DNA from: an uncultured Bacillaceae bacterium
Lineage (GTDB): Bacteria > Bacillota > Bacilli > Bacillales > Cytobacillaceae
Assembly: GCA_937995745.1 (NCBI GenBank)
Contig: CALKIU010000131.1
Span: 7,863 to 71,862, forward strand
Length of the DNA: 64,000 bases
Direction: 5' to 3'
The position numbers and the translations under genes were made by a program. Of this stretch, positions 51,842-59,269 are shown in pieces; positions within the stretch are counted from its first letter, which is position 1, and every line of letters starts with the position of its first letter. Below the pieces are notes generated by a model, which had not been told where the DNA came from, made no database searches, and saw only the letters and a program-made list of their open reading frames with translations.

Positions 51842-52231
51842 TTAGTCCGGTATCAGTTGGAGAATCGTTTCCACCAAGACAGTAAATATGGGTACAGCCA
51901 GCGCCAATATTAATATTTTTCCGGCCATTTCAATTTTGGCCGCCATTGCGCCTTGACCGGCGTCTTTCGTAATTTGCGACGCGAATTCGGCTATATAAGC
52001 AATCCCGATAATTTTAAGAATCGTTTCCACATAGACGGTGTTCACCCGGGCATTTAACGCCAGTTTTTCCAGCATGTTGAGTATGGAACGGATTTGATCA
52101 ACAAGGAATAGAAAAATCATGCAACCGGTAAATACGATCAGCAGAAAAGCGAAGTTGGGTTTTTGTTCTTTTACAATCAACGCCAAAAATGTACTCACTA
52201 ATGAGATTCCAACAATTTTAAGAATGTCAAT
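51842..52231 (-). CDS. spoIIIAD: Stage III sporulation protein AD
   Basis: Small membrane protein of the SpoIIIA complex, 129 residues with four hydrophobic helices; LSLIVKEQKP-like LALIVKEQKPNF and NTVYVETILKIIGIAYIAEF are family signatures. No ATG, GTG or TTG exists at the right place: GGGAGGG sits 7 nt from ATT 52231, giving (M)DILKIVGISLV, which matches the N-terminus of B. subtilis SpoIIIAD. The next usable codon, GTG 52198, has no ribosome binding site and would cut the first helix. I therefore propose an AUU start. Confidence 0.85.
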   Translation of the reverse strand: MDILKIVGISLVSTFLALIVKEQKPNFAFLLIVFTGCMIFLFLVDQIRSILNMLEKLALNARVNTVYVETILKIIGIAYIAEFASQITKDAGQGAMAAKIEMAGKILILALAVPIFTVLVETILQLIPD

Positions 52232-52245
52232 CCTCCAGCCCTCCC

Positions 52246-52452
52246 TTACCCCTCAAAAAGGAAAACGGATTTTATTTTCTGGAACAGGTCGTCCACGATG
52301 GATGCCACCATAAACAAAATATAAATGAAACCAAACAATGTAACCCATTGGGCATACTCCTTTTTTCCCACTTGGTCAAGAATTGTGTGCAAAAATGCTA
52401 CTACAATTCCCACGCCGGCAATTTTGAAGATGATATCCACCTCTAAACCCAT
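52246..52452 (-). CDS. spoIIIAC: Stage III sporulation protein AC
   Basis: 68-residue, two-helix membrane protein; nearly identical along its length to B. subtilis SpoIIIAC (IFKIAGVGIVVAFLHTILDQ and KKEYAQWVTLFGFIYILFMV). ATG 52452 follows AGGAGG at 7 nt; the open frame further upstream to 52584 overlaps spoIIIAB and is not used. The stop is 15 nt before the proposed spoIIIAD start. Confidence 0.96.
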   Translation of the reverse strand: MGLEVDIIFKIAGVGIVVAFLHTILDQVGKKEYAQWVTLFGFIYILFMVASIVDDLFQKIKSVFLFEG

Positions 52453-52564
52453 GCATTTTCCTCCTAAACCATTGCATCTCATGCGTTTCGGCGGCTGCAA
52501 GTCTTGTTTGACAAATCCCTTTGACAGAAACGATGGCCGCTTCAATCCGCCGACATGCAAGCGG

Positions 52565-53080
52565 TCATATAAGCAAGATGACAATAAGCAATCCGCTTAG
52601 AAAACCAAGGCTTTTCACCATTTTCCCGTACTTTTGTTGTTTTTCGGTCGCGTCTGCTTCTTCCCGTTCCAAATGGGTAATTGTCAACTGAATATGCTTT
52701 TGCTGCGAAGTTTTATCGTGGCGTCCGAGAGTTTCCCCGAATTGTCTCATAATCTCCAGTTCACCCTGCTTGAAAGCCGCCCGCTTCTCCAAACTTTGCA
52801 AACAATCATCCCAAGCTTGTTTTACCGTCGTTTCCGTATTGACAAGTTTATTGGCAAATGCGGAAAAAAATGAGGAGAGCGGTTCCGGCAATTGCCGCGC
52901 CAGCCGCCTTGATGCTTCATGCAATGGTGTATGACCGTACATGATTTCCGCTTCAAGGGATAAAAGAGCATTTTTAAACAACCGCAATTGTCTTGTCCTT
53001 TCCGTCAGTCTCCTCGACGCGTCAAAGCCCGTCCAAGTGGTGGCAAGCATAATGAGCAGGGCACCGATGATTTTAACCAC
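52565..53080 (-). CDS. spoIIIAB: Stage III sporulation protein AB
   Basis: Resembles GspF-type secretion membrane proteins. 171 residues: N-terminal transmembrane helix (IIGALLIMLATTWTGFDAS), a helical cytosolic domain with SLEAEIMYGHTPLHEASRRL and QFGETLGRHDKTSQQKHIQL, and a C-terminal helix (GFLSGLLIVILLI). GTG 53080 was chosen: AGGGTG is 8 nt upstream and the length then equals the B. subtilis protein. It begins just before the spoIIIAA stop. Confidence 0.94.
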   Translation of the reverse strand: MVKIIGALLIMLATTWTGFDASRRLTERTRQLRLFKNALLSLEAEIMYGHTPLHEASRRLARQLPEPLSSFFSAFANKLVNTETTVKQAWDDCLQSLEKRAAFKQGELEIMRQFGETLGRHDKTSQQKHIQLTITHLEREEADATEKQQKYGKMVKSLGFLSGLLIVILLI

Positions 53081-53082
53081 TT

Positions 53083-54000
53083 CTATTTCACCCTCTCCGG
53101 GCAACGAAGTTCCCGCCCGTTCTTATCTTTTACGGAAACGATGGTCCCCGGGGCTTCACCGCGCCCCAATTCTATAAATCTTTCAAAGATTCCCATTTCC
53201 AAAACAGGCTGCAAAATAGGTCTGTTTCTCACTTCTGTCAAGGAATGGCCGTGAGTGGTAATGATTAATGTAATCCCCGCATTCACCGCTTCCAAAACGG
53301 CCTCGCAGTCTTCTTTCCTGCCAATCTCGTCAACGATGAGAACCTCGGGACTCATGGAACGAATCATCATCATCATTCCTTCCGCTTTTGGACAGGCATC
53401 GAGAACGTCAACCCTTGGTCCGAAAGTAAGCTGCGGAACCCCGTGGACGCTTCCGGCTATTTCCGAACGTTCATCGACAATGCCTACCTTGCGTGACGGA
53501 ATATTCTCCCGTCCCTGAGAAATAATGCGCCCGATATCACGCAACAGAGTTGTCTTTCCCGTTTGGGGAGGCCCGATGATCATGGTGTGGAGCCAACCAC
53601 CGTCATATATTTGCGGAATAAGATGATCGGCGATGCCGACTTTTTCTCTTGCGACACGAATATTAAATGAAGAAACATCCCGGATCGCTTTGACCGTTCC
53701 GTTTTCCAGAATCACCTTCCCGGCCAGTCCGATCCGGTGACCGCCGGGGATGGTGATATACCCCCTCCTGAGTTCTTCTTCAAGGGTATAAATGGAAAAA
53801 TTGCTTATTTTATTTAATAGTTTTTGGGCGTCGTCCGGTTTTACCACATAGGGCAGAAAAAACGGTCTTCCTCTGGCAATAATTTCAATCGGACGTTCAA
53901 TGCGGATGCGAATTTCTTCCAATTCTTTTATTTGTCCTTCAGGCAGTTCATTGATAAATGTTCTGATGTGGCCCGGCAAAATCCGTAAAATCTCTTCCAC
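53083..54000 (-). CDS. spoIIIAA: Stage III sporulation protein AA (secretion-type ATPase)
   Basis: Cytosolic ATPase in the mother cell thought to energise the SpoIIIA-SpoIIQ channel. 305 residues. Walker A GPPQTGKT at ~143-150, Walker B EVLIVDEIGRKED near 225 and IITTHGHSL near 250. GTG 54000 (VEEILRILPG) is better spaced from GGGAG than TTG 54006. First gene of the operon, 67 nt after a sigma-E promoter. Confidence 0.95.
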   Translation of the reverse strand: MEEILRILPGHIRTFINELPEGQIKELEEIRIRIERPIEIIARGRPFFLPYVVKPDDAQKLLNKISNFSIYTLEEELRRGYITIPGGHRIGLAGKVILENGTVKAIRDVSSFNIRVAREKVGIADHLIPQIYDGGWLHTMIIGPPQTGKTTLLRDIGRIISQGRENIPSRKVGIVDERSEIAGSVHGVPQLTFGPRVDVLDACPKAEGMMMMIRSMSPEVLIVDEIGRKEDCEAVLEAVNAGITLIITTHGHSLTEVRNRPILQPVLEMGIFERFIELGRGEAPGTIVSVKDKNGRELRCPERVK

Positions 54001-54066
54001 ACGCAAACACTCCCTTTAAAAACGGAAAGAGGGGGATATTTATAAAACGTGCCTTCTCATAATTAA

Positions 54067-54094
54067 AATGTATGCCCCCTTGTCCGCAATATGA
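54067..54094 (-). promoter_or_regulatory. Sigma-E promoter of the spoIIIA operon
   Basis: Minus strand: TCATATT (54094-54088), 13-nt spacer, CATACATT (54074-54067). Both boxes match the mother-cell sigma-E consensus. The start point would be near 54060. Confidence 0.75.
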
Positions 54095-54367
54095 CTTACT
54101 TTTCTTCCCGCAAAGGGATGCGAAAGTTACCTTGTCTACCGGCCAACCTTTCTGCCGGCAAAGGAAATGGCCTGTTGAAAAAACGGAAAGCTTCCGATGA
54201 GACGGCTGAATCACACGAAGATAAAACAGAGGCACGACCGGCAAAGAACCGTCCCTTGCGAAAAAGGGGTCTTTCAACCAGCAAAAAACAAGGATGCGGA
54301 AAGGGGGATTTTTTCAGCGATAACAAAAGGAAATGAATGATGCACGGTGAGAAGAAGCGGCATGATG

Positions 54368-54404
54368 AATAAAAAATGCCCGGCCGGATTCCGGACGGGC
54401 ATGA
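54368..54404 (-). terminator. Second terminator downstream of efp
   Basis: Stem ATGCCCGTCCGG / CCGGCCGGGCAT (one mismatch) followed on the minus strand by TTTTTTATT. It may catch readthrough from efp before the spoIIIA promoter. Confidence 0.75.
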
Positions 54405-54519
54405 TTACTGCTCGATATTCAGCAAAGAAATGAAAATCCGCAAACGAAAAAACCGGTCCTGAACCGCCGGGCGTACACCTTGACAAGGAAACGTCTGCCG
54501 AAGCCCGTTTCCCCAAAAC

Positions 54520-54556
54520 AAAACCCTGAAACGGAAAAGTTTTTCCATTTCAGGGT
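54520..54556 (-). terminator. Terminator after efp
   Basis: Arms ACCCTGAAA / TTTCAGGGT with an inner GGAAAA / TTTTCC pairing, followed on the minus strand by TTTTGTTTT. Confidence 0.85.
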
Positions 54557-54571
54557 GCGGACAAATATATG

Positions 54572-55129
54572 TTATGCACGGGAAACGTAAGTGCCGTCAT
54601 CCGTGTTGACAACGATCGTATCTCCTTCATTAACGAAAAACGGCACTTGGACGGTAATACCCGTTTCCAGCACTGCAGGTTTGGAACCGCCGGAGGCAGT
54701 ATCTCCTCTGATGCCGGGTTCTGTAGAAACTACTTTAAGTTCTACGGTCTTCGGCAATTCAATTCCCAACGTTTCTCCTTGATACATAATAATGGAAACT
54801 TCCATATTCTCTTTCAAAAATTTTAACTCATGTTCAATTTGCGAAGCTGACAATTCAATTTGTTCATATGTTTCATTGTCCATGAAAACATGCTGATCGC
54901 CGCTGGCATATAAATATTGCATCCTGTGCGTTTCAATTTGCGCCCTGGCCACCTTTTCGCCGGCGCGGAATGTTTTTTCCTGGATGGCGCCTGTACGAAG
55001 ATTGCGCAATTTGGAACGAACAAAAGCCGCCCCTTTTCCCGGTTTAACGTGCTGGAAGTCCATGACCCTCCAAATTTCGCCATCCACTTCAATGGTTAGA
55101 CCTGTACGAAAATCATTCACTGAAATCAT
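54572..55129 (-). CDS. efp: Translation elongation factor P
   Basis: Relieves ribosome stalling at proline stretches. 185 residues with the three beta-barrel domains; the loop KPGKGAAF carries Lys32, the residue modified in B. subtilis. TYVSRA ends the protein as in the family. GGGAGG precedes the ATG. Probably cotranscribed with papA, 128 nt upstream. Confidence 0.97.
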   Translation of the reverse strand: MISVNDFRTGLTIEVDGEIWRVMDFQHVKPGKGAAFVRSKLRNLRTGAIQEKTFRAGEKVARAQIETHRMQYLYASGDQHVFMDNETYEQIELSASQIEHELKFLKENMEVSIIMYQGETLGIELPKTVELKVVSTEPGIRGDTASGGSKPAVLETGITVQVPFFVNEGDTIVVNTDDGTYVSRA

Positions 55130-55257
55130 GCGAAAATCCTCCCAAAGATTTAATGTACTTTCCGGCGGGACGCACCGCTAGTGACAGTATCTTTCCCTGT
55201 CTTTAAAATAAAAAAACCGGATTCCTATATTGCATGGATATTGTACAAAAGCGGATA

Positions 55258-56319
55258 TTATAGAATGAGCAGTTCCTTGGTTGAATGAGTGAGAACTTCA
55301 TTTCCGTCGGCCGTTATGAGCACATCGTCTTCAATGCGGACGCCGCCCAGTCCCGGGATATAAATTCCCGGTTCGACCGTCACGACCATTCCCGGTTCGA
55401 GAACGGTTTCCGAACGGATGGAAAGTGCGGGACCTTCGTGCACCTCGAGGCCGATGCCGTGTCCTGTGGAGTGGCCGAAATAATCCCCGTAGCCTTTTTC
55501 AGCGATATAGTCTCTAGCCAAAGCATCCGCTGCTTTCCCGCTCATTCCCGCTTTCAGACCTCTGACTCCTCTTCTTTGCGCTTCCAATACAATATGATAA
55601 ATCTCTTTTAACTGCGGATCCGGTTCCCCCACTGCAACGGTCCGGGTGATATCAGATACGTAGCCTTGATAAAGGGCGCCGTAATCCAATGTGACCATGT
55701 CTCCCTTTTCAATCACTTTTTCTGATGCTACGCCGTGGGGCATGGCTGACCGGTAACCGGAAGCGACAATGATATCAAATGAAGAAGAAGTTGCACCGGC
55801 TTTTCGCATAAAAAATTCCAGTTCATTGGCGACTTCCACTTCAGTCACGCCGGGACGGATGAAGCCGATGATATGCCTGAAAGCGGCGTCGGCAATATCC
55901 GCTGCTTTCTTTAATATATTAATCTCTGCATCACTCTTAATCAAGCGTAATTTTTCAATCATTCCGGAAACGGGAACCAATTCTGTCTTAAATGTTTGTT
56001 CGTAAGTCTTATATTCAGCATATGTAACGTAATCCTGTTCAAATCCGAGCTTCCGTATCCCGAGACTTTTCACTTCCTCTGCCAATTTGTTCACGATCGG
56101 CCCTTCATGTTTTACAATTTCAAATCCGGAGCATTGTTTTTGCGCTTGTTCAACATATCTAAAATCGGTAATAAACTTTGCTTTTTCCGCGCCGATTAAA
56201 ACCGCGCCGCTCGACCCCGTAAAATTGGAAATATACCGCCGGTTAAAAGGGCTTGTTACCAGCAAACCGTCAATACCCGCTTTTGCAAATTCATCCCTGA
56301 GTTTCTCAATTTTTTCCAT
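55258..56319 (-). CDS. papA: Xaa-Pro aminopeptidase family protein, PapA/YqhT
   Basis: M24 metallopeptidase that removes N-terminal residues preceding proline. 353 residues: creatinase-like N-domain (~1-125) and pita-bread domain with metal ligands in TLDYGALYQGYVSDITRTV (two Asp), GHSTGHGIGLEVHE (His), VTVEPGIYIPG (Glu) and GVRIEDDVL (Glu). GGAG precedes the ATG. Located directly upstream of efp, as in B. subtilis; the aroQ gene usually nearby is absent. Confidence 0.93.
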   Translation of the reverse strand: MEKIEKLRDEFAKAGIDGLLVTSPFNRRYISNFTGSSGAVLIGAEKAKFITDFRYVEQAQKQCSGFEIVKHEGPIVNKLAEEVKSLGIRKLGFEQDYVTYAEYKTYEQTFKTELVPVSGMIEKLRLIKSDAEINILKKAADIADAAFRHIIGFIRPGVTEVEVANELEFFMRKAGATSSSFDIIVASGYRSAMPHGVASEKVIEKGDMVTLDYGALYQGYVSDITRTVAVGEPDPQLKEIYHIVLEAQRRGVRGLKAGMSGKAADALARDYIAEKGYGDYFGHSTGHGIGLEVHEGPALSIRSETVLEPGMVVTVEPGIYIPGLGGVRIEDDVLITADGNEVLTHSTKELLIL

Positions 56320-56451
56320 TAGCCTCTCTCCTCAAATCGACTGATAAGTGCCCGGCACCGACTTTTTCATGCCGGAAACAGGGCGCTTTCTTTAAGTTAT
56401 TCTAACATACATTTTTTGCCTCAACCAACTTTCGCTCACCAAAACCCGTTT

Positions 56452-56970
56452 TCATTTTGCCCCGCCTTCAACGCTGCGCCGTCTGGAATACTCCCGTTCT
56501 TCCTGCTCGTAAGAGATTGTATACCCGACAAATGTTCCAAATAAGAGATAAATGCATAATGTTGTTATCAAGGTGTTTTTATCCAGTTCCCATAAAGGTT
56601 TAATACCGGGGAAAATCGGGTGGAGAACAAGAAAAACAAGAAGAAAAAGAAGCGCCCCGTAAATCGTGCCGGGCCATGATCCTCTGAATTTCCTGAGTAC
56701 CGCATAATAAACGAGTGCTGCCATGATGGAAACACCGCCGATAAACAGAATGGAAATAACTGTTCCGAGCCAAGTCTTTTTCCAATTTCCAATCGCCCAA
56801 GGGTCCAATACCACGTTCGGATGAATTTCCGTAAAATTAAATATGTAAGCCAAGTAACCGATGAACCCCCAAAAAATTCCTCCAAAAAAGCCGGTCATGA
56901 TCACCATGCTGAGAAAACCCGTCGGCTTCTTGTCCTGGTTTTGCTCGAGTTTGGCCTGTGCATCTGACAT
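56452..56970 (-). CDS. yqhR: Membrane protein YqhR
   Basis: 172-residue integral membrane protein of unknown function with four hydrophobic helices (starting near residues 20, 65, 95 and 130). FFGGIFWGFIGYLAYIFNFT and PHIV-free loop EIHPNVVLDPW are the recognisable family segments. ATG 56970 (MSDAQAKLEQ) follows GGGAGG at 8 nt. Assignment to YqhR is by position next to papA and by overall features. Confidence 0.75.
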   Translation of the reverse strand: MSDAQAKLEQNQDKKPTGFLSMVIMTGFFGGIFWGFIGYLAYIFNFTEIHPNVVLDPWAIGNWKKTWLGTVISILFIGGVSIMAALVYYAVLRKFRGSWPGTIYGALLFLLVFLVLHPIFPGIKPLWELDKNTLITTLCIYLLFGTFVGYTISYEQEEREYSRRRSVEGGAK

Positions 56971-57653
56971 CAACCACACCTCCCAAGATTTAGTATGACC
57001 CGGCCCTTTAAATTTTTTCCCCTTTCGTTTAACCTTTCCCCACGCAAAAAATAAAATGATCGAAGAAGCGGTTGCCAAATGAAAAGGGCTGCCTGCGAGG
57101 CGGCAGCATGACGGACGGTATTTCCGGTTAAAAGAGATTTACTTTATAGAATTTTTTGTAAGTTTTATATAAAATAAGAATTGAGGAGTTCTTTTTTTAA
57201 ATGAGACAACAACCTCCTGAGAAAGTCCAGAAAAAGTCCAGAAACAATGCTCCTCGGGTAATAAAATAGTAAAGATAAGGTTCCGGCATACTGAAATACT
57301 ATTCCCCTAAAAAAATTCCCATTTTCAAAACCCAATTATTACATTAAAATTATTTTTACTTGACAATATTGATAATTTATATAAATAATAAAAATATTAC
57401 AACAAACCTGACTTTTGTCGCTAAAACGCGATGTTTTTTTGAATAATTTGGATAATAATAGGTATAAATTCCTTTATACCAAGTTTCACCCAGAATAGGA
57501 TCTGTATTTTTAAAAAAGACAGAATAATAAAAATCGTTCTACTTCATACGTGATGCAACTCACACATTTCAGGACGGACTGATATATATTTTTAGTCAAT
57601 TCAGTTTAAGGCAGGGGTTTTTTGCCAATCATGTTTTTAGGGAGGTGCCATTT
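56971..57653. other. Long AT-rich region between yqhR and yqhP
   Basis: About 680 bases with no gene, where B. subtilis has yqhQ. Notable items: a TTGACA at 57360-57365 (possible -35 for yqhP, -10 unclear), a palindrome GGTATAAA-TTCC-TTTATACC at 57461-57480 and a short GCTGCC / GGCAGC hairpin at 57089-57108. Confidence 0.55.
57461..57480. promoter_or_regulatory. Palindrome upstream of yqhP, candidate operator
   Basis: GGTATAAATTCCTTTATACC, perfect 8-bp arms with a 4-base centre. Confidence 0.35.
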
Positions 57654-58052
57654 TTGAACAGACCAGTTGCATCCTATCTCGTTGCCTTTATGATTATACT
57701 CGCCGGCATCGGCTTGACGGGAAACTTGATTCAAAATCCACCCGGGCTTTTGAAAACATTTTTGCTCTTTCTGATCGTCATCGGCGTATTTTATTTGCTG
57801 TCACAAACTTTCTCAGCATCTTCCAAAAGAAATGCGCACAAAAGAGAGCGGGATGCCTTTCGGAAAGCTGCCAGGCAATCGCAAAGGAAGTATAAACATC
57901 TGGTTCAACGAAAACAGCCATTTAACCTGGGTTTGGGCAAACCGAATAATATGTCTTCTTTAAAAAAGTCCCACCGCCGCTTACGGTCAGCTTCTCATTT
58001 AAAAGTGATTGAAGGGAATAAAGGGAAGAAGAAAAATCGAGCCTCCTTTTGA
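57654..58052 (+). CDS. yqhP: YqhP-like small membrane protein
   Basis: 132-residue protein of unknown function: two N-terminal transmembrane helices (VASYLVAFMIILAGIGLTG and LLKTFLLFLIVIGVFYLLS) and a very basic C-terminal half (RNAHKRERDAFRKAARQSQR). TTG 57654 was chosen because GGGAGG lies 8 nt upstream; the GTG at 57645 overlaps it. The place between yqhO and yqhR and the two-helix plus basic tail layout match B. subtilis YqhP. Confidence 0.7.
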   Translation: MNRPVASYLVAFMIILAGIGLTGNLIQNPPGLLKTFLLFLIVIGVFYLLSQTFSASSKRNAHKRERDAFRKAARQSQRKYKHLVQRKQPFNLGLGKPNNMSSLKKSHRRLRSASHLKVIEGNKGKKKNRASF

Positions 58053-58072
58053 AAGGGTTGGCTCATTTTTTT
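58039..58072 (+). terminator. Terminator overlapping the yqhP stop codon
   Basis: GAGCC (58039-58043) pairs with GGCTC (58060-58064), with inner CCTTT / AAAGG; the TGA stop lies in the loop; ATTTTTTT follows. Confidence 0.7.
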
Positions 58073-58120
58073 ACCCCCGGCACCATTTCATCCTGCCTGA
58101 TTTCCAAATTTCCGTTCCGC

Positions 58121-58162
58121 AAAAAAAAAAAAAAAAAAGACATGCCGGACCGCCGGGCATTT
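58121..58162 (-). terminator. Terminator after yqhO with an 18-nt T tract
   Basis: Stem ATGCCCGG / CCGGCAT, then on the minus strand GTC and 18 consecutive T (A18 at 58121-58138 on the plus strand). Confidence 0.75.
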
Positions 58163-58213
58163 CTGCGCGGATTACAAAAAAGTGTTCCGTCGGCACAACT
58201 GTCTTTTGGTTGT

Positions 58214-59098
58214 TCAATAAGACCATGTCGCGAGAAATTGTTCAGCCCTTTGGTAGCCTAACTCATAGAGAAGGCGTTTTTTCTTCTCTGAAAGATTAAA
58301 TTCCGTGGAAACAATTCCTTCAGTGGGAATGAAGATGATGTTTTTCTCGTGTCGTCTTGAAATGTAGCGGGCATCGTGGGCGTCCTTCATCGTCTCAAAT
58401 AGGGCGGCAAACATTTGAATGGCATTTTTAATGTTCTTTTTTGGCTGCTCGTTCATTTTGTGGCTGAGTTTGATACCGAGAACCGGACGCTGTTTTTTAC
58501 CTTCTTCCCCGTCAAACACCCACATCGGAAAATTGCTCAATACTCCCCCGTCAACGATAATCGTTTGAACGTGGCCGGATTTCAACCTTACAGGTTCGAA
58601 AAAATAAGGCAAACTGCAGCTCATTCTGACCGCTTTTGCCACCGGAAACGATTGTGCATCGACTCCGTATTGTTCCAAATCGTCGGGAATGACCATCAAC
58701 CGGCCGTTCGTTAAATCTGAAGCGATCACCTTCAATGACTGCCGGGGCAAATCGCCGAATGTTTTGAGACCTTTCACCTCGAGTTTTTCTTTCAACCATT
58801 CTTCAAATTCTTTTCCTTTATAAAGACCAAGTTTCCAGTATAGCAAAATCCATTTCGAAAAAGGGTACGGCAGCAGCGTTTTCCGCGCATCCATAAACTT
58901 TTCCAAAGAGATCTCTTCCACTAACCGGAAAATTTCCGTGCTCGAATAGCCTGCGGCTATCAAAGCGGCAATGATTGATCCGGCGCTCGTTCCTGCCAGT
59001 CTTTTAAAGCGATATCCCCTTTTTTCAATGGCATGGCAGGCCCCGATCAGTGCAAGTCCTTTCATCCCCCCGCCGGAAAATACACCGTCAATGTACAT
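58214..59098 (-). CDS. yqhO: Patatin-like phospholipase, YqhO
   Basis: Predicted serine lipid acyl hydrolase of the RssA/patatin family. 294 residues. GGGMKGLALIGA forms the oxyanion loop, the nucleophile is Ser38 in GTSAGS, and the catalytic Asp is Asp183 in VDGGVLSNFP. No signal peptide. The ATG has only a weak ribosome binding site (GGGGGCG). The gene position agrees with yqhO; substrate unknown. Confidence 0.88.
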   Translation of the reverse strand: MYIDGVFSGGGMKGLALIGACHAIEKRGYRFKRLAGTSAGSIIAALIAAGYSSTEIFRLVEEISLEKFMDARKTLLPYPFSKWILLYWKLGLYKGKEFEEWLKEKLEVKGLKTFGDLPRQSLKVIASDLTNGRLMVIPDDLEQYGVDAQSFPVAKAVRMSCSLPYFFEPVRLKSGHVQTIIVDGGVLSNFPMWVFDGEEGKKQRPVLGIKLSHKMNEQPKKNIKNAIQMFAALFETMKDAHDARYISRRHEKNIIFIPTEGIVSTEFNLSEKKKRLLYELGYQRAEQFLATWSY

Positions 59099-59229
59099 GT
59101 TTCAACGCCCCCGAAAAATGAATTATTTTCTACATGTTTAATCGAAACAGGAAAAAATTAGTACATAAACAACATCCATTCCCGGCGGAGATGATCCGAG
59201 CTGTGTCTTTTACGTATGCCGGCATATAA

Positions 59230-59267
59230 AAAAGAAAATGGGAGAACACTCCCATTTTCTTTTTTAT
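59230..59267. terminator. Terminator after nrdJ
   Basis: Arms AAAATGGGAG (59235-59244) and CTCCCATTTT (59249-59258) with an ACA-type 4-base loop; T runs on both strands. Confidence 0.85.
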
Positions 59268-59269
59268 CT

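Larger units (their letters stand above)
54001..54571. other. Region between efp and spoIIIAA
   Basis: Contains the efp terminator, a second minus-strand terminator and the sigma-E promoter. yqhV, found here in B. subtilis, was not detected; the ORFs present are not credible. Confidence 0.6.

Noticed and set aside
54091..54336. 81-codon plus-strand ORF upstream of spoIIIAA
   Set aside because: Starts within the sigma-E promoter region, very basic, no ribosome binding site; looks like chance.
57225..57247. Direct repeat AAAGTCCAGA x2
   Set aside because: Only two short adjacent copies; no sign of a CRISPR or larger tandem array.
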